From: Hyphomicrobiales bacterium
Lineage (GTDB): Bacteria; Pseudomonadota; Alphaproteobacteria; Rhizobiales; Rhizobiaceae
DNA: 37,728 nucleotides
Direction: 5' to 3'
Assembly (NCBI GenBank): GCA_900472395.1
Contig: UCHV01000030.1
Location: 1 to 37,728 of the forward strand
This document shows, piece after piece, positions 30,305 through 37,728 of this stretch; positions within the stretch are counted from its first letter, which is position 1, and each line of letters opens with the position of its first letter. The notes beneath the pieces were generated by a model. That model had not been told where the DNA came from. It did not search any database and was given only the letters and a program-made list of their open reading frames with translations. The position numbers and the translations under genes were made by a program.

Positions 30305-31600
30305 ATGGCACTCGATACCGCTGACAGACCCGGCTCATTTTGCAGAGACTGCCTGACGGAACAGCCGGAGGGCCGCACCCGTTGCCGTGCCTGCGGCAGC
30401 CCTCGCCTGCTGCGACACCAAGAGCTTTACGGGCTGACACTGGCGCATATCGATTGCGACGCCTTTTACGCCAGCATCGAAAAGCGTGACGACCCGAGCC
30501 TCGCCGACAAGCCGGTCATCATCGGCGGCGGGAAGCGCGGTGTCGTATCTACTGCCTGCTACATTGCCCGTATCAGCGGCGTGCGGTCAGCCATGCCGAT
30601 GTTCAAGGCGCTGGAGGCGTGTCCGGATGCGGTGGTGATCAGGCCGAACATGGAAAAATACGTGACTGTCGGCCGTCAGATGCGCGCAATGATGCAGGAT
30701 CTGACACCGCTGGTGCAGCCGCTCTCCATCGACGAGGCCTTTCTCGAACTGGCCGGCACCGAACGCCTGCATCGCGATCCGCCCGCCCGGACGCTTGCGC
30801 GTTTCGCCAAGCGGGTGGAAAGCGAACTCGGCATTTCCATTTCCGTCGGCCTCTCCTATTGCAAATTTCTGGCCAAGGTGGCCTCCGACCTGCAGAAGCC
30901 ACGCGGGTTTTCGGTGATCGGCAAGGCGGAAGCGCTCGATTTTCTGGCACCCCGCCCCGTTACCACGATCTGGGGCGTCGGCAAGGCATTCAACGCCTCG
31001 CTCGAGGCGGATGGCATCCGCACGATCGGACAATTGCAGGTGATGGAGGAAGGCGACCTGATGCGCCGTTATGGTGTGATGGGCCAGAGGCTCTATCGCC
31101 TGTCGCGCGGCATTGATGACCGCACGGTGCATTTGAACGAAGCCGCGAAAAGCGTTTCGGCCGAAACCACCTTTTTCGACGACATTTCCAGCCAGGAACA
31201 ACTGGTGCCGATCCTGCGCAGTCTTTCCGAAAAGGTTTCCACCCGGCTGAAGAAACATGACATCGCCGGGCACACGGTCGTGCTGAAGATGAAGACGTCC
31301 GACTTCAAGAGCCGCACGAGAAATCGCCGGCTGGAGGATCCGACGCAACTTGCCGACCGCATATTCCGCACCGGGCTGCAACTGATGGAGCGGGAGACGG
31401 ACGGCACGAAATTCCGCCTGCTCGGCATCGGCGTTACCGATCTGGAGGACTCGTCCCGGGCCGATCCGCCCGACCTTGTGGACAGGCAGGCAACCCGCCG
31501 CGCGCAGGCGGAAGCGGCAATCGACAAGCTGCGTGACAAGTTCGGAAAAAGCGCTGTCGAGACCGGCTACACGTTCGGTTCCAGCCGTGACAAACGTTAG
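30305..31600 (+). CDS. dinB: DNA polymerase IV with N-terminal zinc ribbon
   Basis: 431 aa Y-family translesion polymerase. The catalytic acids are D50 in LAHIDCDAFYASIE and D143-E144 in LSIDEAFLEL. Little-finger and tail regions are complete, ending KFGKSAVETGYTFG. An N-terminal extension of about 45 residues carries C13/C16 and C27/C30 (FCRDC and RCRACG), a probable zinc ribbon known from other rhizobial DinB proteins but absent from E. coli. A LexA box directly upstream shows SOS control. Confidence 0.95.
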   Translation: MALDTADRPGSFCRDCLTEQPEGRTRCRACGSPRLLRHQELYGLTLAHIDCDAFYASIEKRDDPSLADKPVIIGGGKRGVVSTACYIARISGVRSAMPMFKALEACPDAVVIRPNMEKYVTVGRQMRAMMQDLTPLVQPLSIDEAFLELAGTERLHRDPPARTLARFAKRVESELGISISVGLSYCKFLAKVASDLQKPRGFSVIGKAEALDFLAPRPVTTIWGVGKAFNASLEADGIRTIGQLQVMEEGDLMRRYGVMGQRLYRLSRGIDDRTVHLNEAAKSVSAETTFFDDISSQEQLVPILRSLSEKVSTRLKKHDIAGHTVVLKMKTSDFKSRTRNRRLEDPTQLADRIFRTGLQLMERETDGTKFRLLGIGVTDLEDSSRADPPDLVDRQATRRAQAEAAIDKLRDKFGKSAVETGYTFGSSRDKR

Positions 31601-31718
31601 GTTCGTCACGACGATGTGAGACGAACGTGTTGCGATACGGCAATTTTCCACACCCCGGTCAAACCTTTCTTAAGCATGTCGCGATAGACTGTGAGCGTGT
31701 ATTGCGTATGAGGTTTCC

Positions 31719-33068
31719 ATGTATCGGCTTGCGGCCTTCGGCCTGGCATTGATGTCCACCTGCGTACTGGCCGGAACGGCTGCGGCAGAAAACGCACGGA
31801 CCCTTCAGATCATCGTTTCCAAGGACAAGCAGTCGTTGGCGGTCTATGACGGCGACAAAGTCGTGACGACTTCCAAGGTCTCGACCGGCAAGGAAGGCCA
31901 CGATACGCCGACGGGGATCTTCTCGATCCTCGACAAGAAAAAATACCACGAATCCAACATCTATTCCAACGCGCCGATGCCGTGGATGCAGCGCCTGACC
32001 TGGTCCGGCATCGCGCTCCACGAATCGAGCAGCGTGCCGAACTATCCCGCTTCGCATGGTTGCGTGCGGCTGCCGGCCAAGTTCGCACAATCGCTTTACG
32101 GCCAGACCGAGCGCGGGGTGCATGTCATCATCACCGATGCGCAGGTAGCGCCCGTCATGCTGCATGACGCCAAGCTGTTTGCACCGAAAAAGCCGGTGCC
32201 GGTCAACCTGATGTCCGACGTGCCTCTGAGAGCCGATTATTTTGCCCGCACGACCAAGCAGCTTGAAGTGGCCATGAACATGGCGCCTGTCTCACCTTTG
32301 CTGACAACGCCGAAAAAGGCTGAAGCACAGACGCCGGAAGCAGCGCCCTTGCGTATCCTCATCACGCGCCGGGGTGAACGCGAGCAGGTGGCCGATGTGC
32401 AGGCCATGCTCAACGACCTGGGTTTCGATGCCGGTTCGCATGACGGTTTTGTCGGACCGATGACGCGGTCTGCAGTCGAAGGCTTCAAACGCTGGAAGGG
32501 TCTCGAACAAAAAGGCTTTCTGACCGATGAATTTCTGGCGGCGCTTTACGCCACCAGCGGCAAGCCGAAAGCCCAGACGGGGCAGTTGATGATCCGCCAG
32601 GGTTTCAAGCCGATCCTGTCTGTTCCGGTGGGCATCAAGGACCCGGAAACGGCGCTTGGCACGCATCTCTTTACCGCAACGGCCTTCGACCGCGAAGAAG
32701 GAACCGCCGGCTGGCAGGCTCTGACGCTGCCGAACCGCTTGCCGGAAGCGATGATGAAGCGGCTTGGCATCACCAACAGCGACGCCGCCTTCACCACGAC
32801 CGAAACGGCGGCACAGCAAGCTTTCGACCGCATCGAGATTTCCGCGGAACTGCGCGACCGGATCGAAACCATGCTGACCAGCGGCAGTTCGATCACCATC
32901 AACGATCAGGGCATCGGCCAGGACACTGGCGACGGCACCGACTTCATCACCATCACGCGCTCCTCGCCGGAGCGGATGGAGGCGCAGACGGTTTCGAGCA
33001 AGCCGCAACGGGCGGAAAAGCCGGCGCGAAAGGTTCGGGCCATTCCGCTGGGTGTGGGGCTTTACTGA
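31719..33068 (+). CDS. Exported L,D-transpeptidase with peptidoglycan-binding domain
   Basis: 449 aa. A signal peptide covers residues 1-23 (GLALMSTCVLAGTAAA). The YkuD catalytic domain follows, with GKEGHDTPTGIFSI, IALHESS and the SHGCVRLP motif containing H113 and C115. A peptidoglycan-binding domain lies around 230-280 (VQAMLNDLGFDAGSHDGFVG). It should act in the periplasm, making 3-3 cross-links or attaching proteins to peptidoglycan; Rhizobiales have many such enzymes and rely on them for polar growth. The C-terminal ~150 residues are not recognised. Confidence 0.9.
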   Translation: MYRLAAFGLALMSTCVLAGTAAAENARTLQIIVSKDKQSLAVYDGDKVVTTSKVSTGKEGHDTPTGIFSILDKKKYHESNIYSNAPMPWMQRLTWSGIALHESSSVPNYPASHGCVRLPAKFAQSLYGQTERGVHVIITDAQVAPVMLHDAKLFAPKKPVPVNLMSDVPLRADYFARTTKQLEVAMNMAPVSPLLTTPKKAEAQTPEAAPLRILITRRGEREQVADVQAMLNDLGFDAGSHDGFVGPMTRSAVEGFKRWKGLEQKGFLTDEFLAALYATSGKPKAQTGQLMIRQGFKPILSVPVGIKDPETALGTHLFTATAFDREEGTAGWQALTLPNRLPEAMMKRLGITNSDAAFTTTETAAQQAFDRIEISAELRDRIETMLTSGSSITINDQGIGQDTGDGTDFITITRSSPERMEAQTVSSKPQRAEKPARKVRAIPLGVGLY

Positions 33069-33084
33069 GCCTTCGCCTCAGATC

Positions 33085-33116
33085 TTCCTGGCCTCAAATT
33101 TTCCTGGCCTCAAATC
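33085..33116. repeat. 16-bp tandem duplication
   Basis: TTCCTGGCCTCAAATT (33085-33100) is followed directly by TTCCTGGCCTCAAATC (33101-33116), with 15 of 16 bases identical. A weaker partial copy precedes them. The second copy includes the stop codon of the minus-strand gene ending at 33110. Confidence 0.7.
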
Positions 33117-33616
33117 TTGCAGAGCGTCCTCAGTTCGGCCAGCTCCTTGGCTGCGCCATCAAGATCGAATGAAACCGACAGGTTTTGCGGGCCGGAAAAA
33201 GTCAGTTCGCCTTTCGAAGCGATCAATTCGGCTATGGCAGCCTTTGCAGCAGGGCCTTCGAACGCGAGATATTCGCGCATCACCTGCATCCGGTGCGATT
33301 TCTCGTAAGTGCCGAAGCGAACGTCGACCATCTCCGGTTTCTTCCAGATCATGCCCTGTCCGAAATCGACTCCGAATGCGAAACTGCCCTCTGTCGATCC
33401 GACACCGCAGAACGCCATGGCCAGCAGCGGTGTGCCATCCGACCGCTCCTTGTAGAGAGAGACCATATGGATCTCCATGCCATTCGCCTTGAAGTTCGGG
33501 ACCACATTGGCGGATGTCGGTGTCTCTTCGGCGGCCGCCTGACCAACGGATGCCAGCGAGACGGCGGCTGACAGAAGCATGGCTGTCAGCGGATAGGAAA
33601 AAGCCTTGATCGTCAT
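33110..33616 (-). CDS. Exported protein of unknown function
   Basis: 168 aa from ATG 33616, preceded by GGTGGGG. A signal peptide (hydrophobic LTAMLLSAAVSLASVGQAAA) ends near residue 30, so the mature protein is probably periplasmic. I recognise no domain; the mature part is mostly beta-like with two cysteines (MAFCGVG and the near-terminal LCKI) that could form a disulfide. It is downstream of dnaE on the same strand with a 100-nt gap, and converges with the L,D-transpeptidase gene. Confidence 0.7.
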   Translation of the reverse strand: MTIKAFSYPLTAMLLSAAVSLASVGQAAAEETPTSANVVPNFKANGMEIHMVSLYKERSDGTPLLAMAFCGVGSTEGSFAFGVDFGQGMIWKKPEMVDVRFGTYEKSHRMQVMREYLAFEGPAAKAAIAELIASKGELTFSGPQNLSVSFDLDGAAKELAELRTLCKI

Positions 33617-33716
33617 AAGATTACCCCACCTGAAAATATCTCTCCGGCACAAGAATTGGCACAGTGCCGAGCGGTTTTTCAGATAGCGCTGACTTCGCTT
33701 TTTTCCAGTTCTCCGA

Positions 33717-36700
33717 TCACACCAGTTCTACGTCCAGAACGCCGGGTGCGGCTCTCAGTGCCGCCGCGATCTCCGGCGACAGGCGGTAACGGTCGTTGAG
33801 CGAAACCTCGATCTCGCGGCGGCCGTCGTCCTTGATGACCACGAAAGACACCTGACCATCGCCGCGACCGTTCAGGTGCTTTGCGACAATCTTCATCGGG
33901 CTCGAATCGCGCACGAAGATGCGCAACGCCTTCTGCATGCGCACCGACTGCTCCTCCAGCGACTGGACGTTCTGGATTCGCAGGCCGATGCCTTCCGGGC
34001 GCTCATCCGCCTGCACGATGATGACCAGCGACTTTCCGGGCTCCAGCATATCGCGATATTGCGCCAGCGCCTCGGAAAACAGGATGGCCTCGTAGCCCCC
34101 CGATGAGTCCGAGAACGTGACGATGCCCATCTTGTTGCCGGTGCGGGTCTTGCGTTCCTGGCGGCTGGTGACGGTGCCGGCAAGACGCCCCGCGCTTGCG
34201 CCCTTCTTCACGGCGGCGGAGAAATCTGCAAAAGTCTGCACACGCAGCTTGGCGAGCGTTTCCTTGTAGCTGTCGAGCGGGTGAGCGGAGAGATAAAAGC
34301 CGAGAACCTGATATTCCTTCATCAGCTTTTCGGACGGCGTCCAGGGATCGAAGACCGGCATGACGATCTTTTCCGGCCCGCCGCCGCTGCCGCCACCCGA
34401 TCCAAAAATGTCGAACTGGCCGCTGGTCTTGTTTTCCGCCGCGCGCTGGGCGTAACCGATGATGCGGTCCATGCCGGTAACCAATGCGGCGCGGTCTGTA
34501 CCGAAACAATCGAAAGCGCCGGCAAAGATCAGGCTTTCCAGCACACGCCGGTTGACCTGTTTCGGATCGATGCGAAGGCAGAAATCCTCAAGACTGTCGA
34601 ATGGCTTGTCGCCGCGAACTTCGGTGATGTGATCGACAGCACCTTCGCCGACACCCTTGATGGCCGCCAGCGAGTAATAGATTTTCATGTCGCCGGTTTC
34701 GAACATGCGGAACGAGGTCTGCACCGAAGGCGCCAGAACCTTGATGCCAAGACGTCCGGCGTCCTGTCTGAAATCGTTCAGCTTTTCGGTGTTGGCCATA
34801 TCGTAGGTCATCGACGCGGCGAGGAACTCGACCGGGTAATGCGCCTTCATATAGGCCGTCTGGTAAGACACGATGGCATAGGCCGCGGCGTGCGACTTGT
34901 TGAAGCCGTAGTTGGCGAACTTGGCCAGCAGCTCGAAGATGTTCTTGGCCTGCGGTTTCGACACGCCGTTCTTGATGGCACCATCGACAAAGCGTTCGCT
35001 CTGCTGGTCCATCTCCGCCTTGATCTTCTTACCCATGGCGCGGCGCAGAAGGTCGGCTTCGCCGAGCGAATAACCCGACAGGACCTGCGCGATCTGCATG
35101 ACCTGTTCCTGGTAGACGATAACGCCTTGCGTTTCCTTCAGCAGGTAATCGATGGAGGGATGGACGGACTCGATCTCCTCCTCACCATGTTTTCGGGCAT
35201 TGTAGGTCGGGATGTTTTCCATCGGACCCGGACGATAAAGCGCGACGAGCGCGATAATGTCCTCGATACAGTCGGGTTTCATGCCAAGCAGCGCCTTGCG
35301 CATGCCCGCACTTTCCACCTGGAACACGCCGACCGTTTCGCCGCGCGACAGCATTTCGTAAGTCAGCTTGTCATCGAGCGGGATGGTGGCGAGATCCACA
35401 TGGATGTCGCGCTTGCGGCAGAAATCCACCGCCGTCTTCAATACGGTGAGCGTCTTCAGGCCGAGAAAGTCGAACTTGACGAGACCGGCCTGCTCCACCC
35501 ATTTCATGTTGAACTGGGTGACCGGCATGTCGGATCGCGGATCGCGATACATCGGCACGAGTTTCGACAGCGGACGGTCGCCGATAACGATACCGGCGGC
35601 GTGGGTCGAGGCGTGGCGGTAAAGGCCTTCGACCTTCTGAGCGATATCGAGAAGACGGGCAACGACCGGTTCGGCCTCGGCCTCTTCCCGCAGCTTGGGC
35701 TCTTCCTCGATCGCCTTGGACAGCGGCGTTGGGTTGGCCGGGTTGTTGGGCACCAGTTTGCAGATCTTGTCGACCTGACCGTAGGGCATTTCCAGCACGC
35801 GGCCGACGTCGCGCAACGCCGCGCGGGCCTGCAGCGAACCGAAGGTGATGATCTGCGCCACCTGCTCGCGCCCGTATTTGCGCTGAACGTAGCGGATCAC
35901 CTCTTCGCGGCGATCCTGGCAGAAGTCGATATCGAAGTCGGGCATCGACACGCGGTCGGGATTGAGAAAACGTTCGAACAGGAGAGAGAAACGCAGCGGA
36001 TCGACGTCGGTGATGGTGAGCGCATAGGCGACCAGCGAGCCCGCACCCGAACCACGGCCGGGACCGACCGGAATGTTCTGATCCTTGGCCCACTTGATGA
36101 AGTCGGCAACGATCAGGAAGTAACCGGGGAACTTCATCTTCTCGATGACACCAAGCTCGAAATCCAGCCGCTCTTGATAATCCTTCTCGGTGTAACCTTC
36201 GGTCATGCCGAGAAGCTTGATACGGCTTTCCAGACCTTCGACCGCCTGGCGGCGCAACTCGGCCGCTTCCTTGCGCTCATCCTCCTCCGGCTGATCGCTG
36301 ACGCCGGTAAAGCGCGGCAGGATCGGGTTGCGGGTCTTGAGGATGTAGGAGCAGCGCTGCGCGATCTCGACGGTATTTTCCAGAGCCTCGGGAATATCGG
36401 CAAACAGCTTTGCCATTTCCTCGCGGCTTTTGAGATAGTGATCGGGCGTCAGGCGGAAACGGGTATCGTCGGAGACGATGGCGCCATGCGCGACGGCCAT
36501 CAGCGCATCGTGGGCGTCATAATCGTCGCGGGTCGGGAAAAATGCTTCGTTTGTGGCAACCAGCGGCACTTCATGTTCATAAGCGAGCGCGATCATCGAT
36601 TTTTCATGAGCGCGATCAAAACGACCGTGACGCTGCAGCTCGATATAAAGGCGATTGCCGAAAAGCTCCTTCAAACGCAACAGGCGGGCGATGGCCCGCG

Positions 36701-37214
36701 GGCGGTGGCCTTCATTGAGCGCCATATCGACCGGGCCGGTGCTGGCACCGGTCAGCGCGATCAGGCCTTCGACACCCATTTCCTCCAGCCAGGATTGGCG
36801 GATATGGATCGCACCGCCCTCGCCCCCAAGGTAAGCGCGGCTGACGAGATCGACGAGGTTTTCATATCCGGTCTGCGTGGCGGCGAGCAGCACGATGGCC
36901 GGCAGTTTCGCCAATCCATTGCCACGCTTTTCATCGCCGGCATCTTCCATGTCGATCGACATCTGGCAGCCGATAATAGGCTGCAATCCGTCACCCGATG
37001 CCTTCTGGGCGAATTCGAGCGCGACGAAGAGATTGTTGGTATCGGTAATGGCGATGGCCGGCTGGCCATCGGCCACGGCCTTGCCCAGCACCTTCTTGAG
37101 CGGCAACGCACCTTCGAGCAACGAATATGCGGAATGAACACGCAGATGCACGAATTGTGGCGATGCGGCGCCCTGTCCGTTCGATACTGCGGTCACTTCC
37201 GTCTGCTCTGCCAT
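33717..37214 (-). CDS. dnaE: DNA polymerase III alpha subunit
   Basis: 1165 aa, the normal length of DnaE1. It is the replicative polymerase. The N-terminal PHP domain starts at FVHLRVHSAYSLLEGALPLK; the palm has PDFDIDFCQDRREEVI with the catalytic aspartates and GPGRGSGAGSLVAYAL; the fingers carry GFNKSHAAAYA. The OB fold and C-terminal tau-binding region (to the end at GVLDVELV) are complete. This is the housekeeping DnaE, not the SOS DnaE2/ImuC, since no imuA or imuB is adjacent. A large opposite-strand open frame across it is a codon-bias shadow. Confidence 0.97.
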   Translation of the reverse strand: MAEQTEVTAVSNGQGAASPQFVHLRVHSAYSLLEGALPLKKVLGKAVADGQPAIAITDTNNLFVALEFAQKASGDGLQPIIGCQMSIDMEDAGDEKRGNGLAKLPAIVLLAATQTGYENLVDLVSRAYLGGEGGAIHIRQSWLEEMGVEGLIALTGASTGPVDMALNEGHRPRAIARLLRLKELFGNRLYIELQRHGRFDRAHEKSMIALAYEHEVPLVATNEAFFPTRDDYDAHDALMAVAHGAIVSDDTRFRLTPDHYLKSREEMAKLFADIPEALENTVEIAQRCSYILKTRNPILPRFTGVSDQPEEDERKEAAELRRQAVEGLESRIKLLGMTEGYTEKDYQERLDFELGVIEKMKFPGYFLIVADFIKWAKDQNIPVGPGRGSGAGSLVAYALTITDVDPLRFSLLFERFLNPDRVSMPDFDIDFCQDRREEVIRYVQRKYGREQVAQIITFGSLQARAALRDVGRVLEMPYGQVDKICKLVPNNPANPTPLSKAIEEEPKLREEAEAEPVVARLLDIAQKVEGLYRHASTHAAGIVIGDRPLSKLVPMYRDPRSDMPVTQFNMKWVEQAGLVKFDFLGLKTLTVLKTAVDFCRKRDIHVDLATIPLDDKLTYEMLSRGETVGVFQVESAGMRKALLGMKPDCIEDIIALVALYRPGPMENIPTYNARKHGEEEIESVHPSIDYLLKETQGVIVYQEQVMQIAQVLSGYSLGEADLLRRAMGKKIKAEMDQQSERFVDGAIKNGVSKPQAKNIFELLAKFANYGFNKSHAAAYAIVSYQTAYMKAHYPVEFLAASMTYDMANTEKLNDFRQDAGRLGIKVLAPSVQTSFRMFETGDMKIYYSLAAIKGVGEGAVDHITEVRGDKPFDSLEDFCLRIDPKQVNRRVLESLIFAGAFDCFGTDRAALVTGMDRIIGYAQRAAENKTSGQFDIFGSGGGSGGGPEKIVMPVFDPWTPSEKLMKEYQVLGFYLSAHPLDSYKETLAKLRVQTFADFSAAVKKGASAGRLAGTVTSRQERKTRTGNKMGIVTFSDSSGGYEAILFSEALAQYRDMLEPGKSLVIIVQADERPEGIGLRIQNVQSLEEQSVRMQKALRIFVRDSSPMKIVAKHLNGRGDGQVSFVVIKDDGRREIEVSLNDRYRLSPEIAAALRAAPGVLDVELV

Positions 37215-37417
37215 GCTATCGCCGATGCCTTTTCGATGAATCGGCCTATTGTCCGGCTTGGAGGCTTGAGAGTCCAGTTTCGAATGCGGATCTTACCGTC
37301 TTTCACAGGCCCGATTTCCGTGTCGATGACTGGGCCGCGCTTAGGGCCGCGGGCAAATCCCGAGGCGGTTTTCGATGGACGGCCGGGCTTGCGGCACCGG
37401 CGGTCAAAAAAGTCTGT
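37215..37417. other. 203-nt spacer upstream of dnaE
   Basis: It must contain the dnaE ribosome binding region and perhaps its promoter. I see no clear -35/-10 pair, no strong hairpin and no ORF with a ribosome binding site. Confidence 0.4.
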
Positions 37418-37504
37418 TCACATGGCCATCATGAAAAGCGAAAGGCTGGCCAGAAAAGTCGCGATCGATGCGAATGCGGCAATATCACGAAGAAGGTCGG
37501 TCAT
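37418..37504 (-). CDS. 28-aa membrane peptide ORF
   Basis: Unrecognised. ATG 37504 follows GGGAG with 8-nt spacing, a very good start. The peptide begins MTDLLRDIAAF and continues with a hydrophobic stretch (SIATFLASLSLFMMAM), one membrane span reaching the C-terminus. Small single-span peptides of this type are common and often missed. It has its own promoter-like sequence at 37534-37563 with SOS-like half-sites. dnaE lies 203 nt downstream on the same strand. Confidence 0.55.
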   Translation of the reverse strand: MTDLLRDIAAFASIATFLASLSLFMMAM

Positions 37505-37533
37505 TCGTTGTCTCCCGTGTTCGTTATGTTTGT

Positions 37534-37563
37534 ATTTTGTTCTCATTTCGTACTCAGAGTCAA
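37534..37563 (-). promoter_or_regulatory. Promoter with LexA-like half-sites upstream of the 28-aa ORF
   Basis: Minus strand: TTGACT (37563-37558), an 18-nt spacer and CAAAAT (37539-37534). An imperfect SOS box, GTTT-N7-GTTC on the plus strand (37528-37542), overlaps the -10, and an 8-bp inverted repeat TTTGTTCT (37536-37543)/AGAACAAA (37568-37575) brackets the promoter. The matches are one base short of consensus, so LexA control is tentative. Confidence 0.35.
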
Positions 37564-37658
37564 CATAAGAACAAACGGTGAATGAAAATTCTTTCCGGTT
37601 GACGTTTTGGCTTGGCCACCGCCACACGATGAAGATGTTGATTCGTTTGCGAAAACGT

Positions 37659-37728
37659 GGACAGACTCGCCCCTTGGCGATCTCGATTTTTTATTTTTTC
37701 CCGCGTTCTTGCGGGGTATCCGGTCGGG
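37659..37728 (-). repeat. Copy 2 of the ~70-bp dispersed repeat, inverted
   Basis: Reverse complement of this end matches 72-142 in order: CCCGACCGGATA, the CCGC-loop-GCGGGA hairpin, an A/T-rich run, GATCGCCAAGGG and CTGTCC. Loop and stem-flank bases vary while the stem is kept, suggesting the RNA or DNA structure is what is conserved. The copy runs to the last base of the window, so it may continue beyond. Confidence 0.6.

Noticed and set aside
33660..33716. AGCG...CGCTTTTTT as a terminator between dnaE and the downstream gene
   Set aside because: The stem is only about 4 bp, and the T run is on the plus strand, the wrong direction for dnaE.
34281..37568. 1095-codon open frame on the plus strand opposite dnaE
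   Set aside because: It is a shadow of dnaE caused by high-GC codon bias; the translation shows no family features, while dnaE on the minus strand has all polymerase motifs.
1..37728. CRISPR array, prophage, insertion sequence, tRNA or rRNA
   Set aside because: No regularly spaced repeats, transposase or integrase frames, or tRNA/rRNA-like sequence were seen.

Overview
The window reads as chromosomal DNA of an alphaproteobacterium of the Rhizobiaceae (Agrobacterium/Rhizobium group). The evidence is high-GC codon use, a mitochondrial-type NDUFA12 subunit of complex I, a divK-pleD cell-cycle pair, an exact alphaproteobacterial LexA operator (GTTC-N7-GTTC), CtrA-type TTAA-N7-TTAAC sites, and small families seen mostly in Rhizobiales (DUF2155, DUF3572, DUF6105). 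Nearly all genes are chromosomal housekeeping. I see no prophage, insertion sequence, CRISPR array, rRNA or tRNA.

Layout. 0.1-3.7 kb, minus strand: gatB, two GNAT acetyltransferases, NDUFA12 and a DUF2155 protein. 3.9-6.1 kb is a small accessory patch lying between gatB and gatCA. It holds a DUF1294 membrane protein, a GNAT gene divergent from a yjhX/topAI-type toxin, a likely antitoxin/ParE-type toxin pair, and an unknown small protein. 6.1-8.0 kb: gatA and gatC. 8.2-11.3 kb: an M48 peptidase behind a CtrA-type site, a UPF0173 hydrolase, a PhnA-like protein, ruvX/yqgF, a DUF6105 protein and an extra 56-aa membrane ORF also behind a CtrA-type site. 11.5-14.2 kb: an AidB-like acyl-CoA dehydrogenase and an AlgX/AlgJ-like SGNH protein.

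14.3-18.3 kb: a pyrB, pyrC-like, plsY, dprA run in which the pyrC-like product has lost the dihydroorotase active site. 18.4-26.6 kb: a small unknown gene, then topA, rnr, DUF983, NUDIX, MFS and rpmG. 26.6-27.3 kb has no convincing protein gene but contains terminators, a palindrome with TTAAC arms and a possible small RNA. 27.3-30.2 kb: pleD and divK, divergent from DUF3572 and a HAD-like gene. 30.2-33.6 kb: LexA-controlled dinB, an L,D-transpeptidase and an exported unknown protein. 33.7-37.7 kb: dnaE and a 28-aa membrane peptide ORF.

How the genes connect. GatCAB performs tRNA-dependent amidation. DivK and PleD form the polarity and c-di-GMP arm of the CtrA network, and two CtrA-type sites lie in the same window. 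DinB, DnaE, TopA, DprA and RuvX are DNA-maintenance functions.

Most interesting signals: (1) the yjhX (topoisomerase I inhibitor family) locus, which has a GNAT neighbour as in the E. coli yjhX-yjhQ pair and a leader containing a 7-codon ORF with a strong ribosome binding site followed by a GC-rich hairpin; (2) the catalytically dead dihydroorotase paralogue; (3) a roughly 70-bp repeat present in opposite orientations at the two ends of the window; (4) cell-cycle and SOS operators that link small unannotated membrane ORFs to these regulons.
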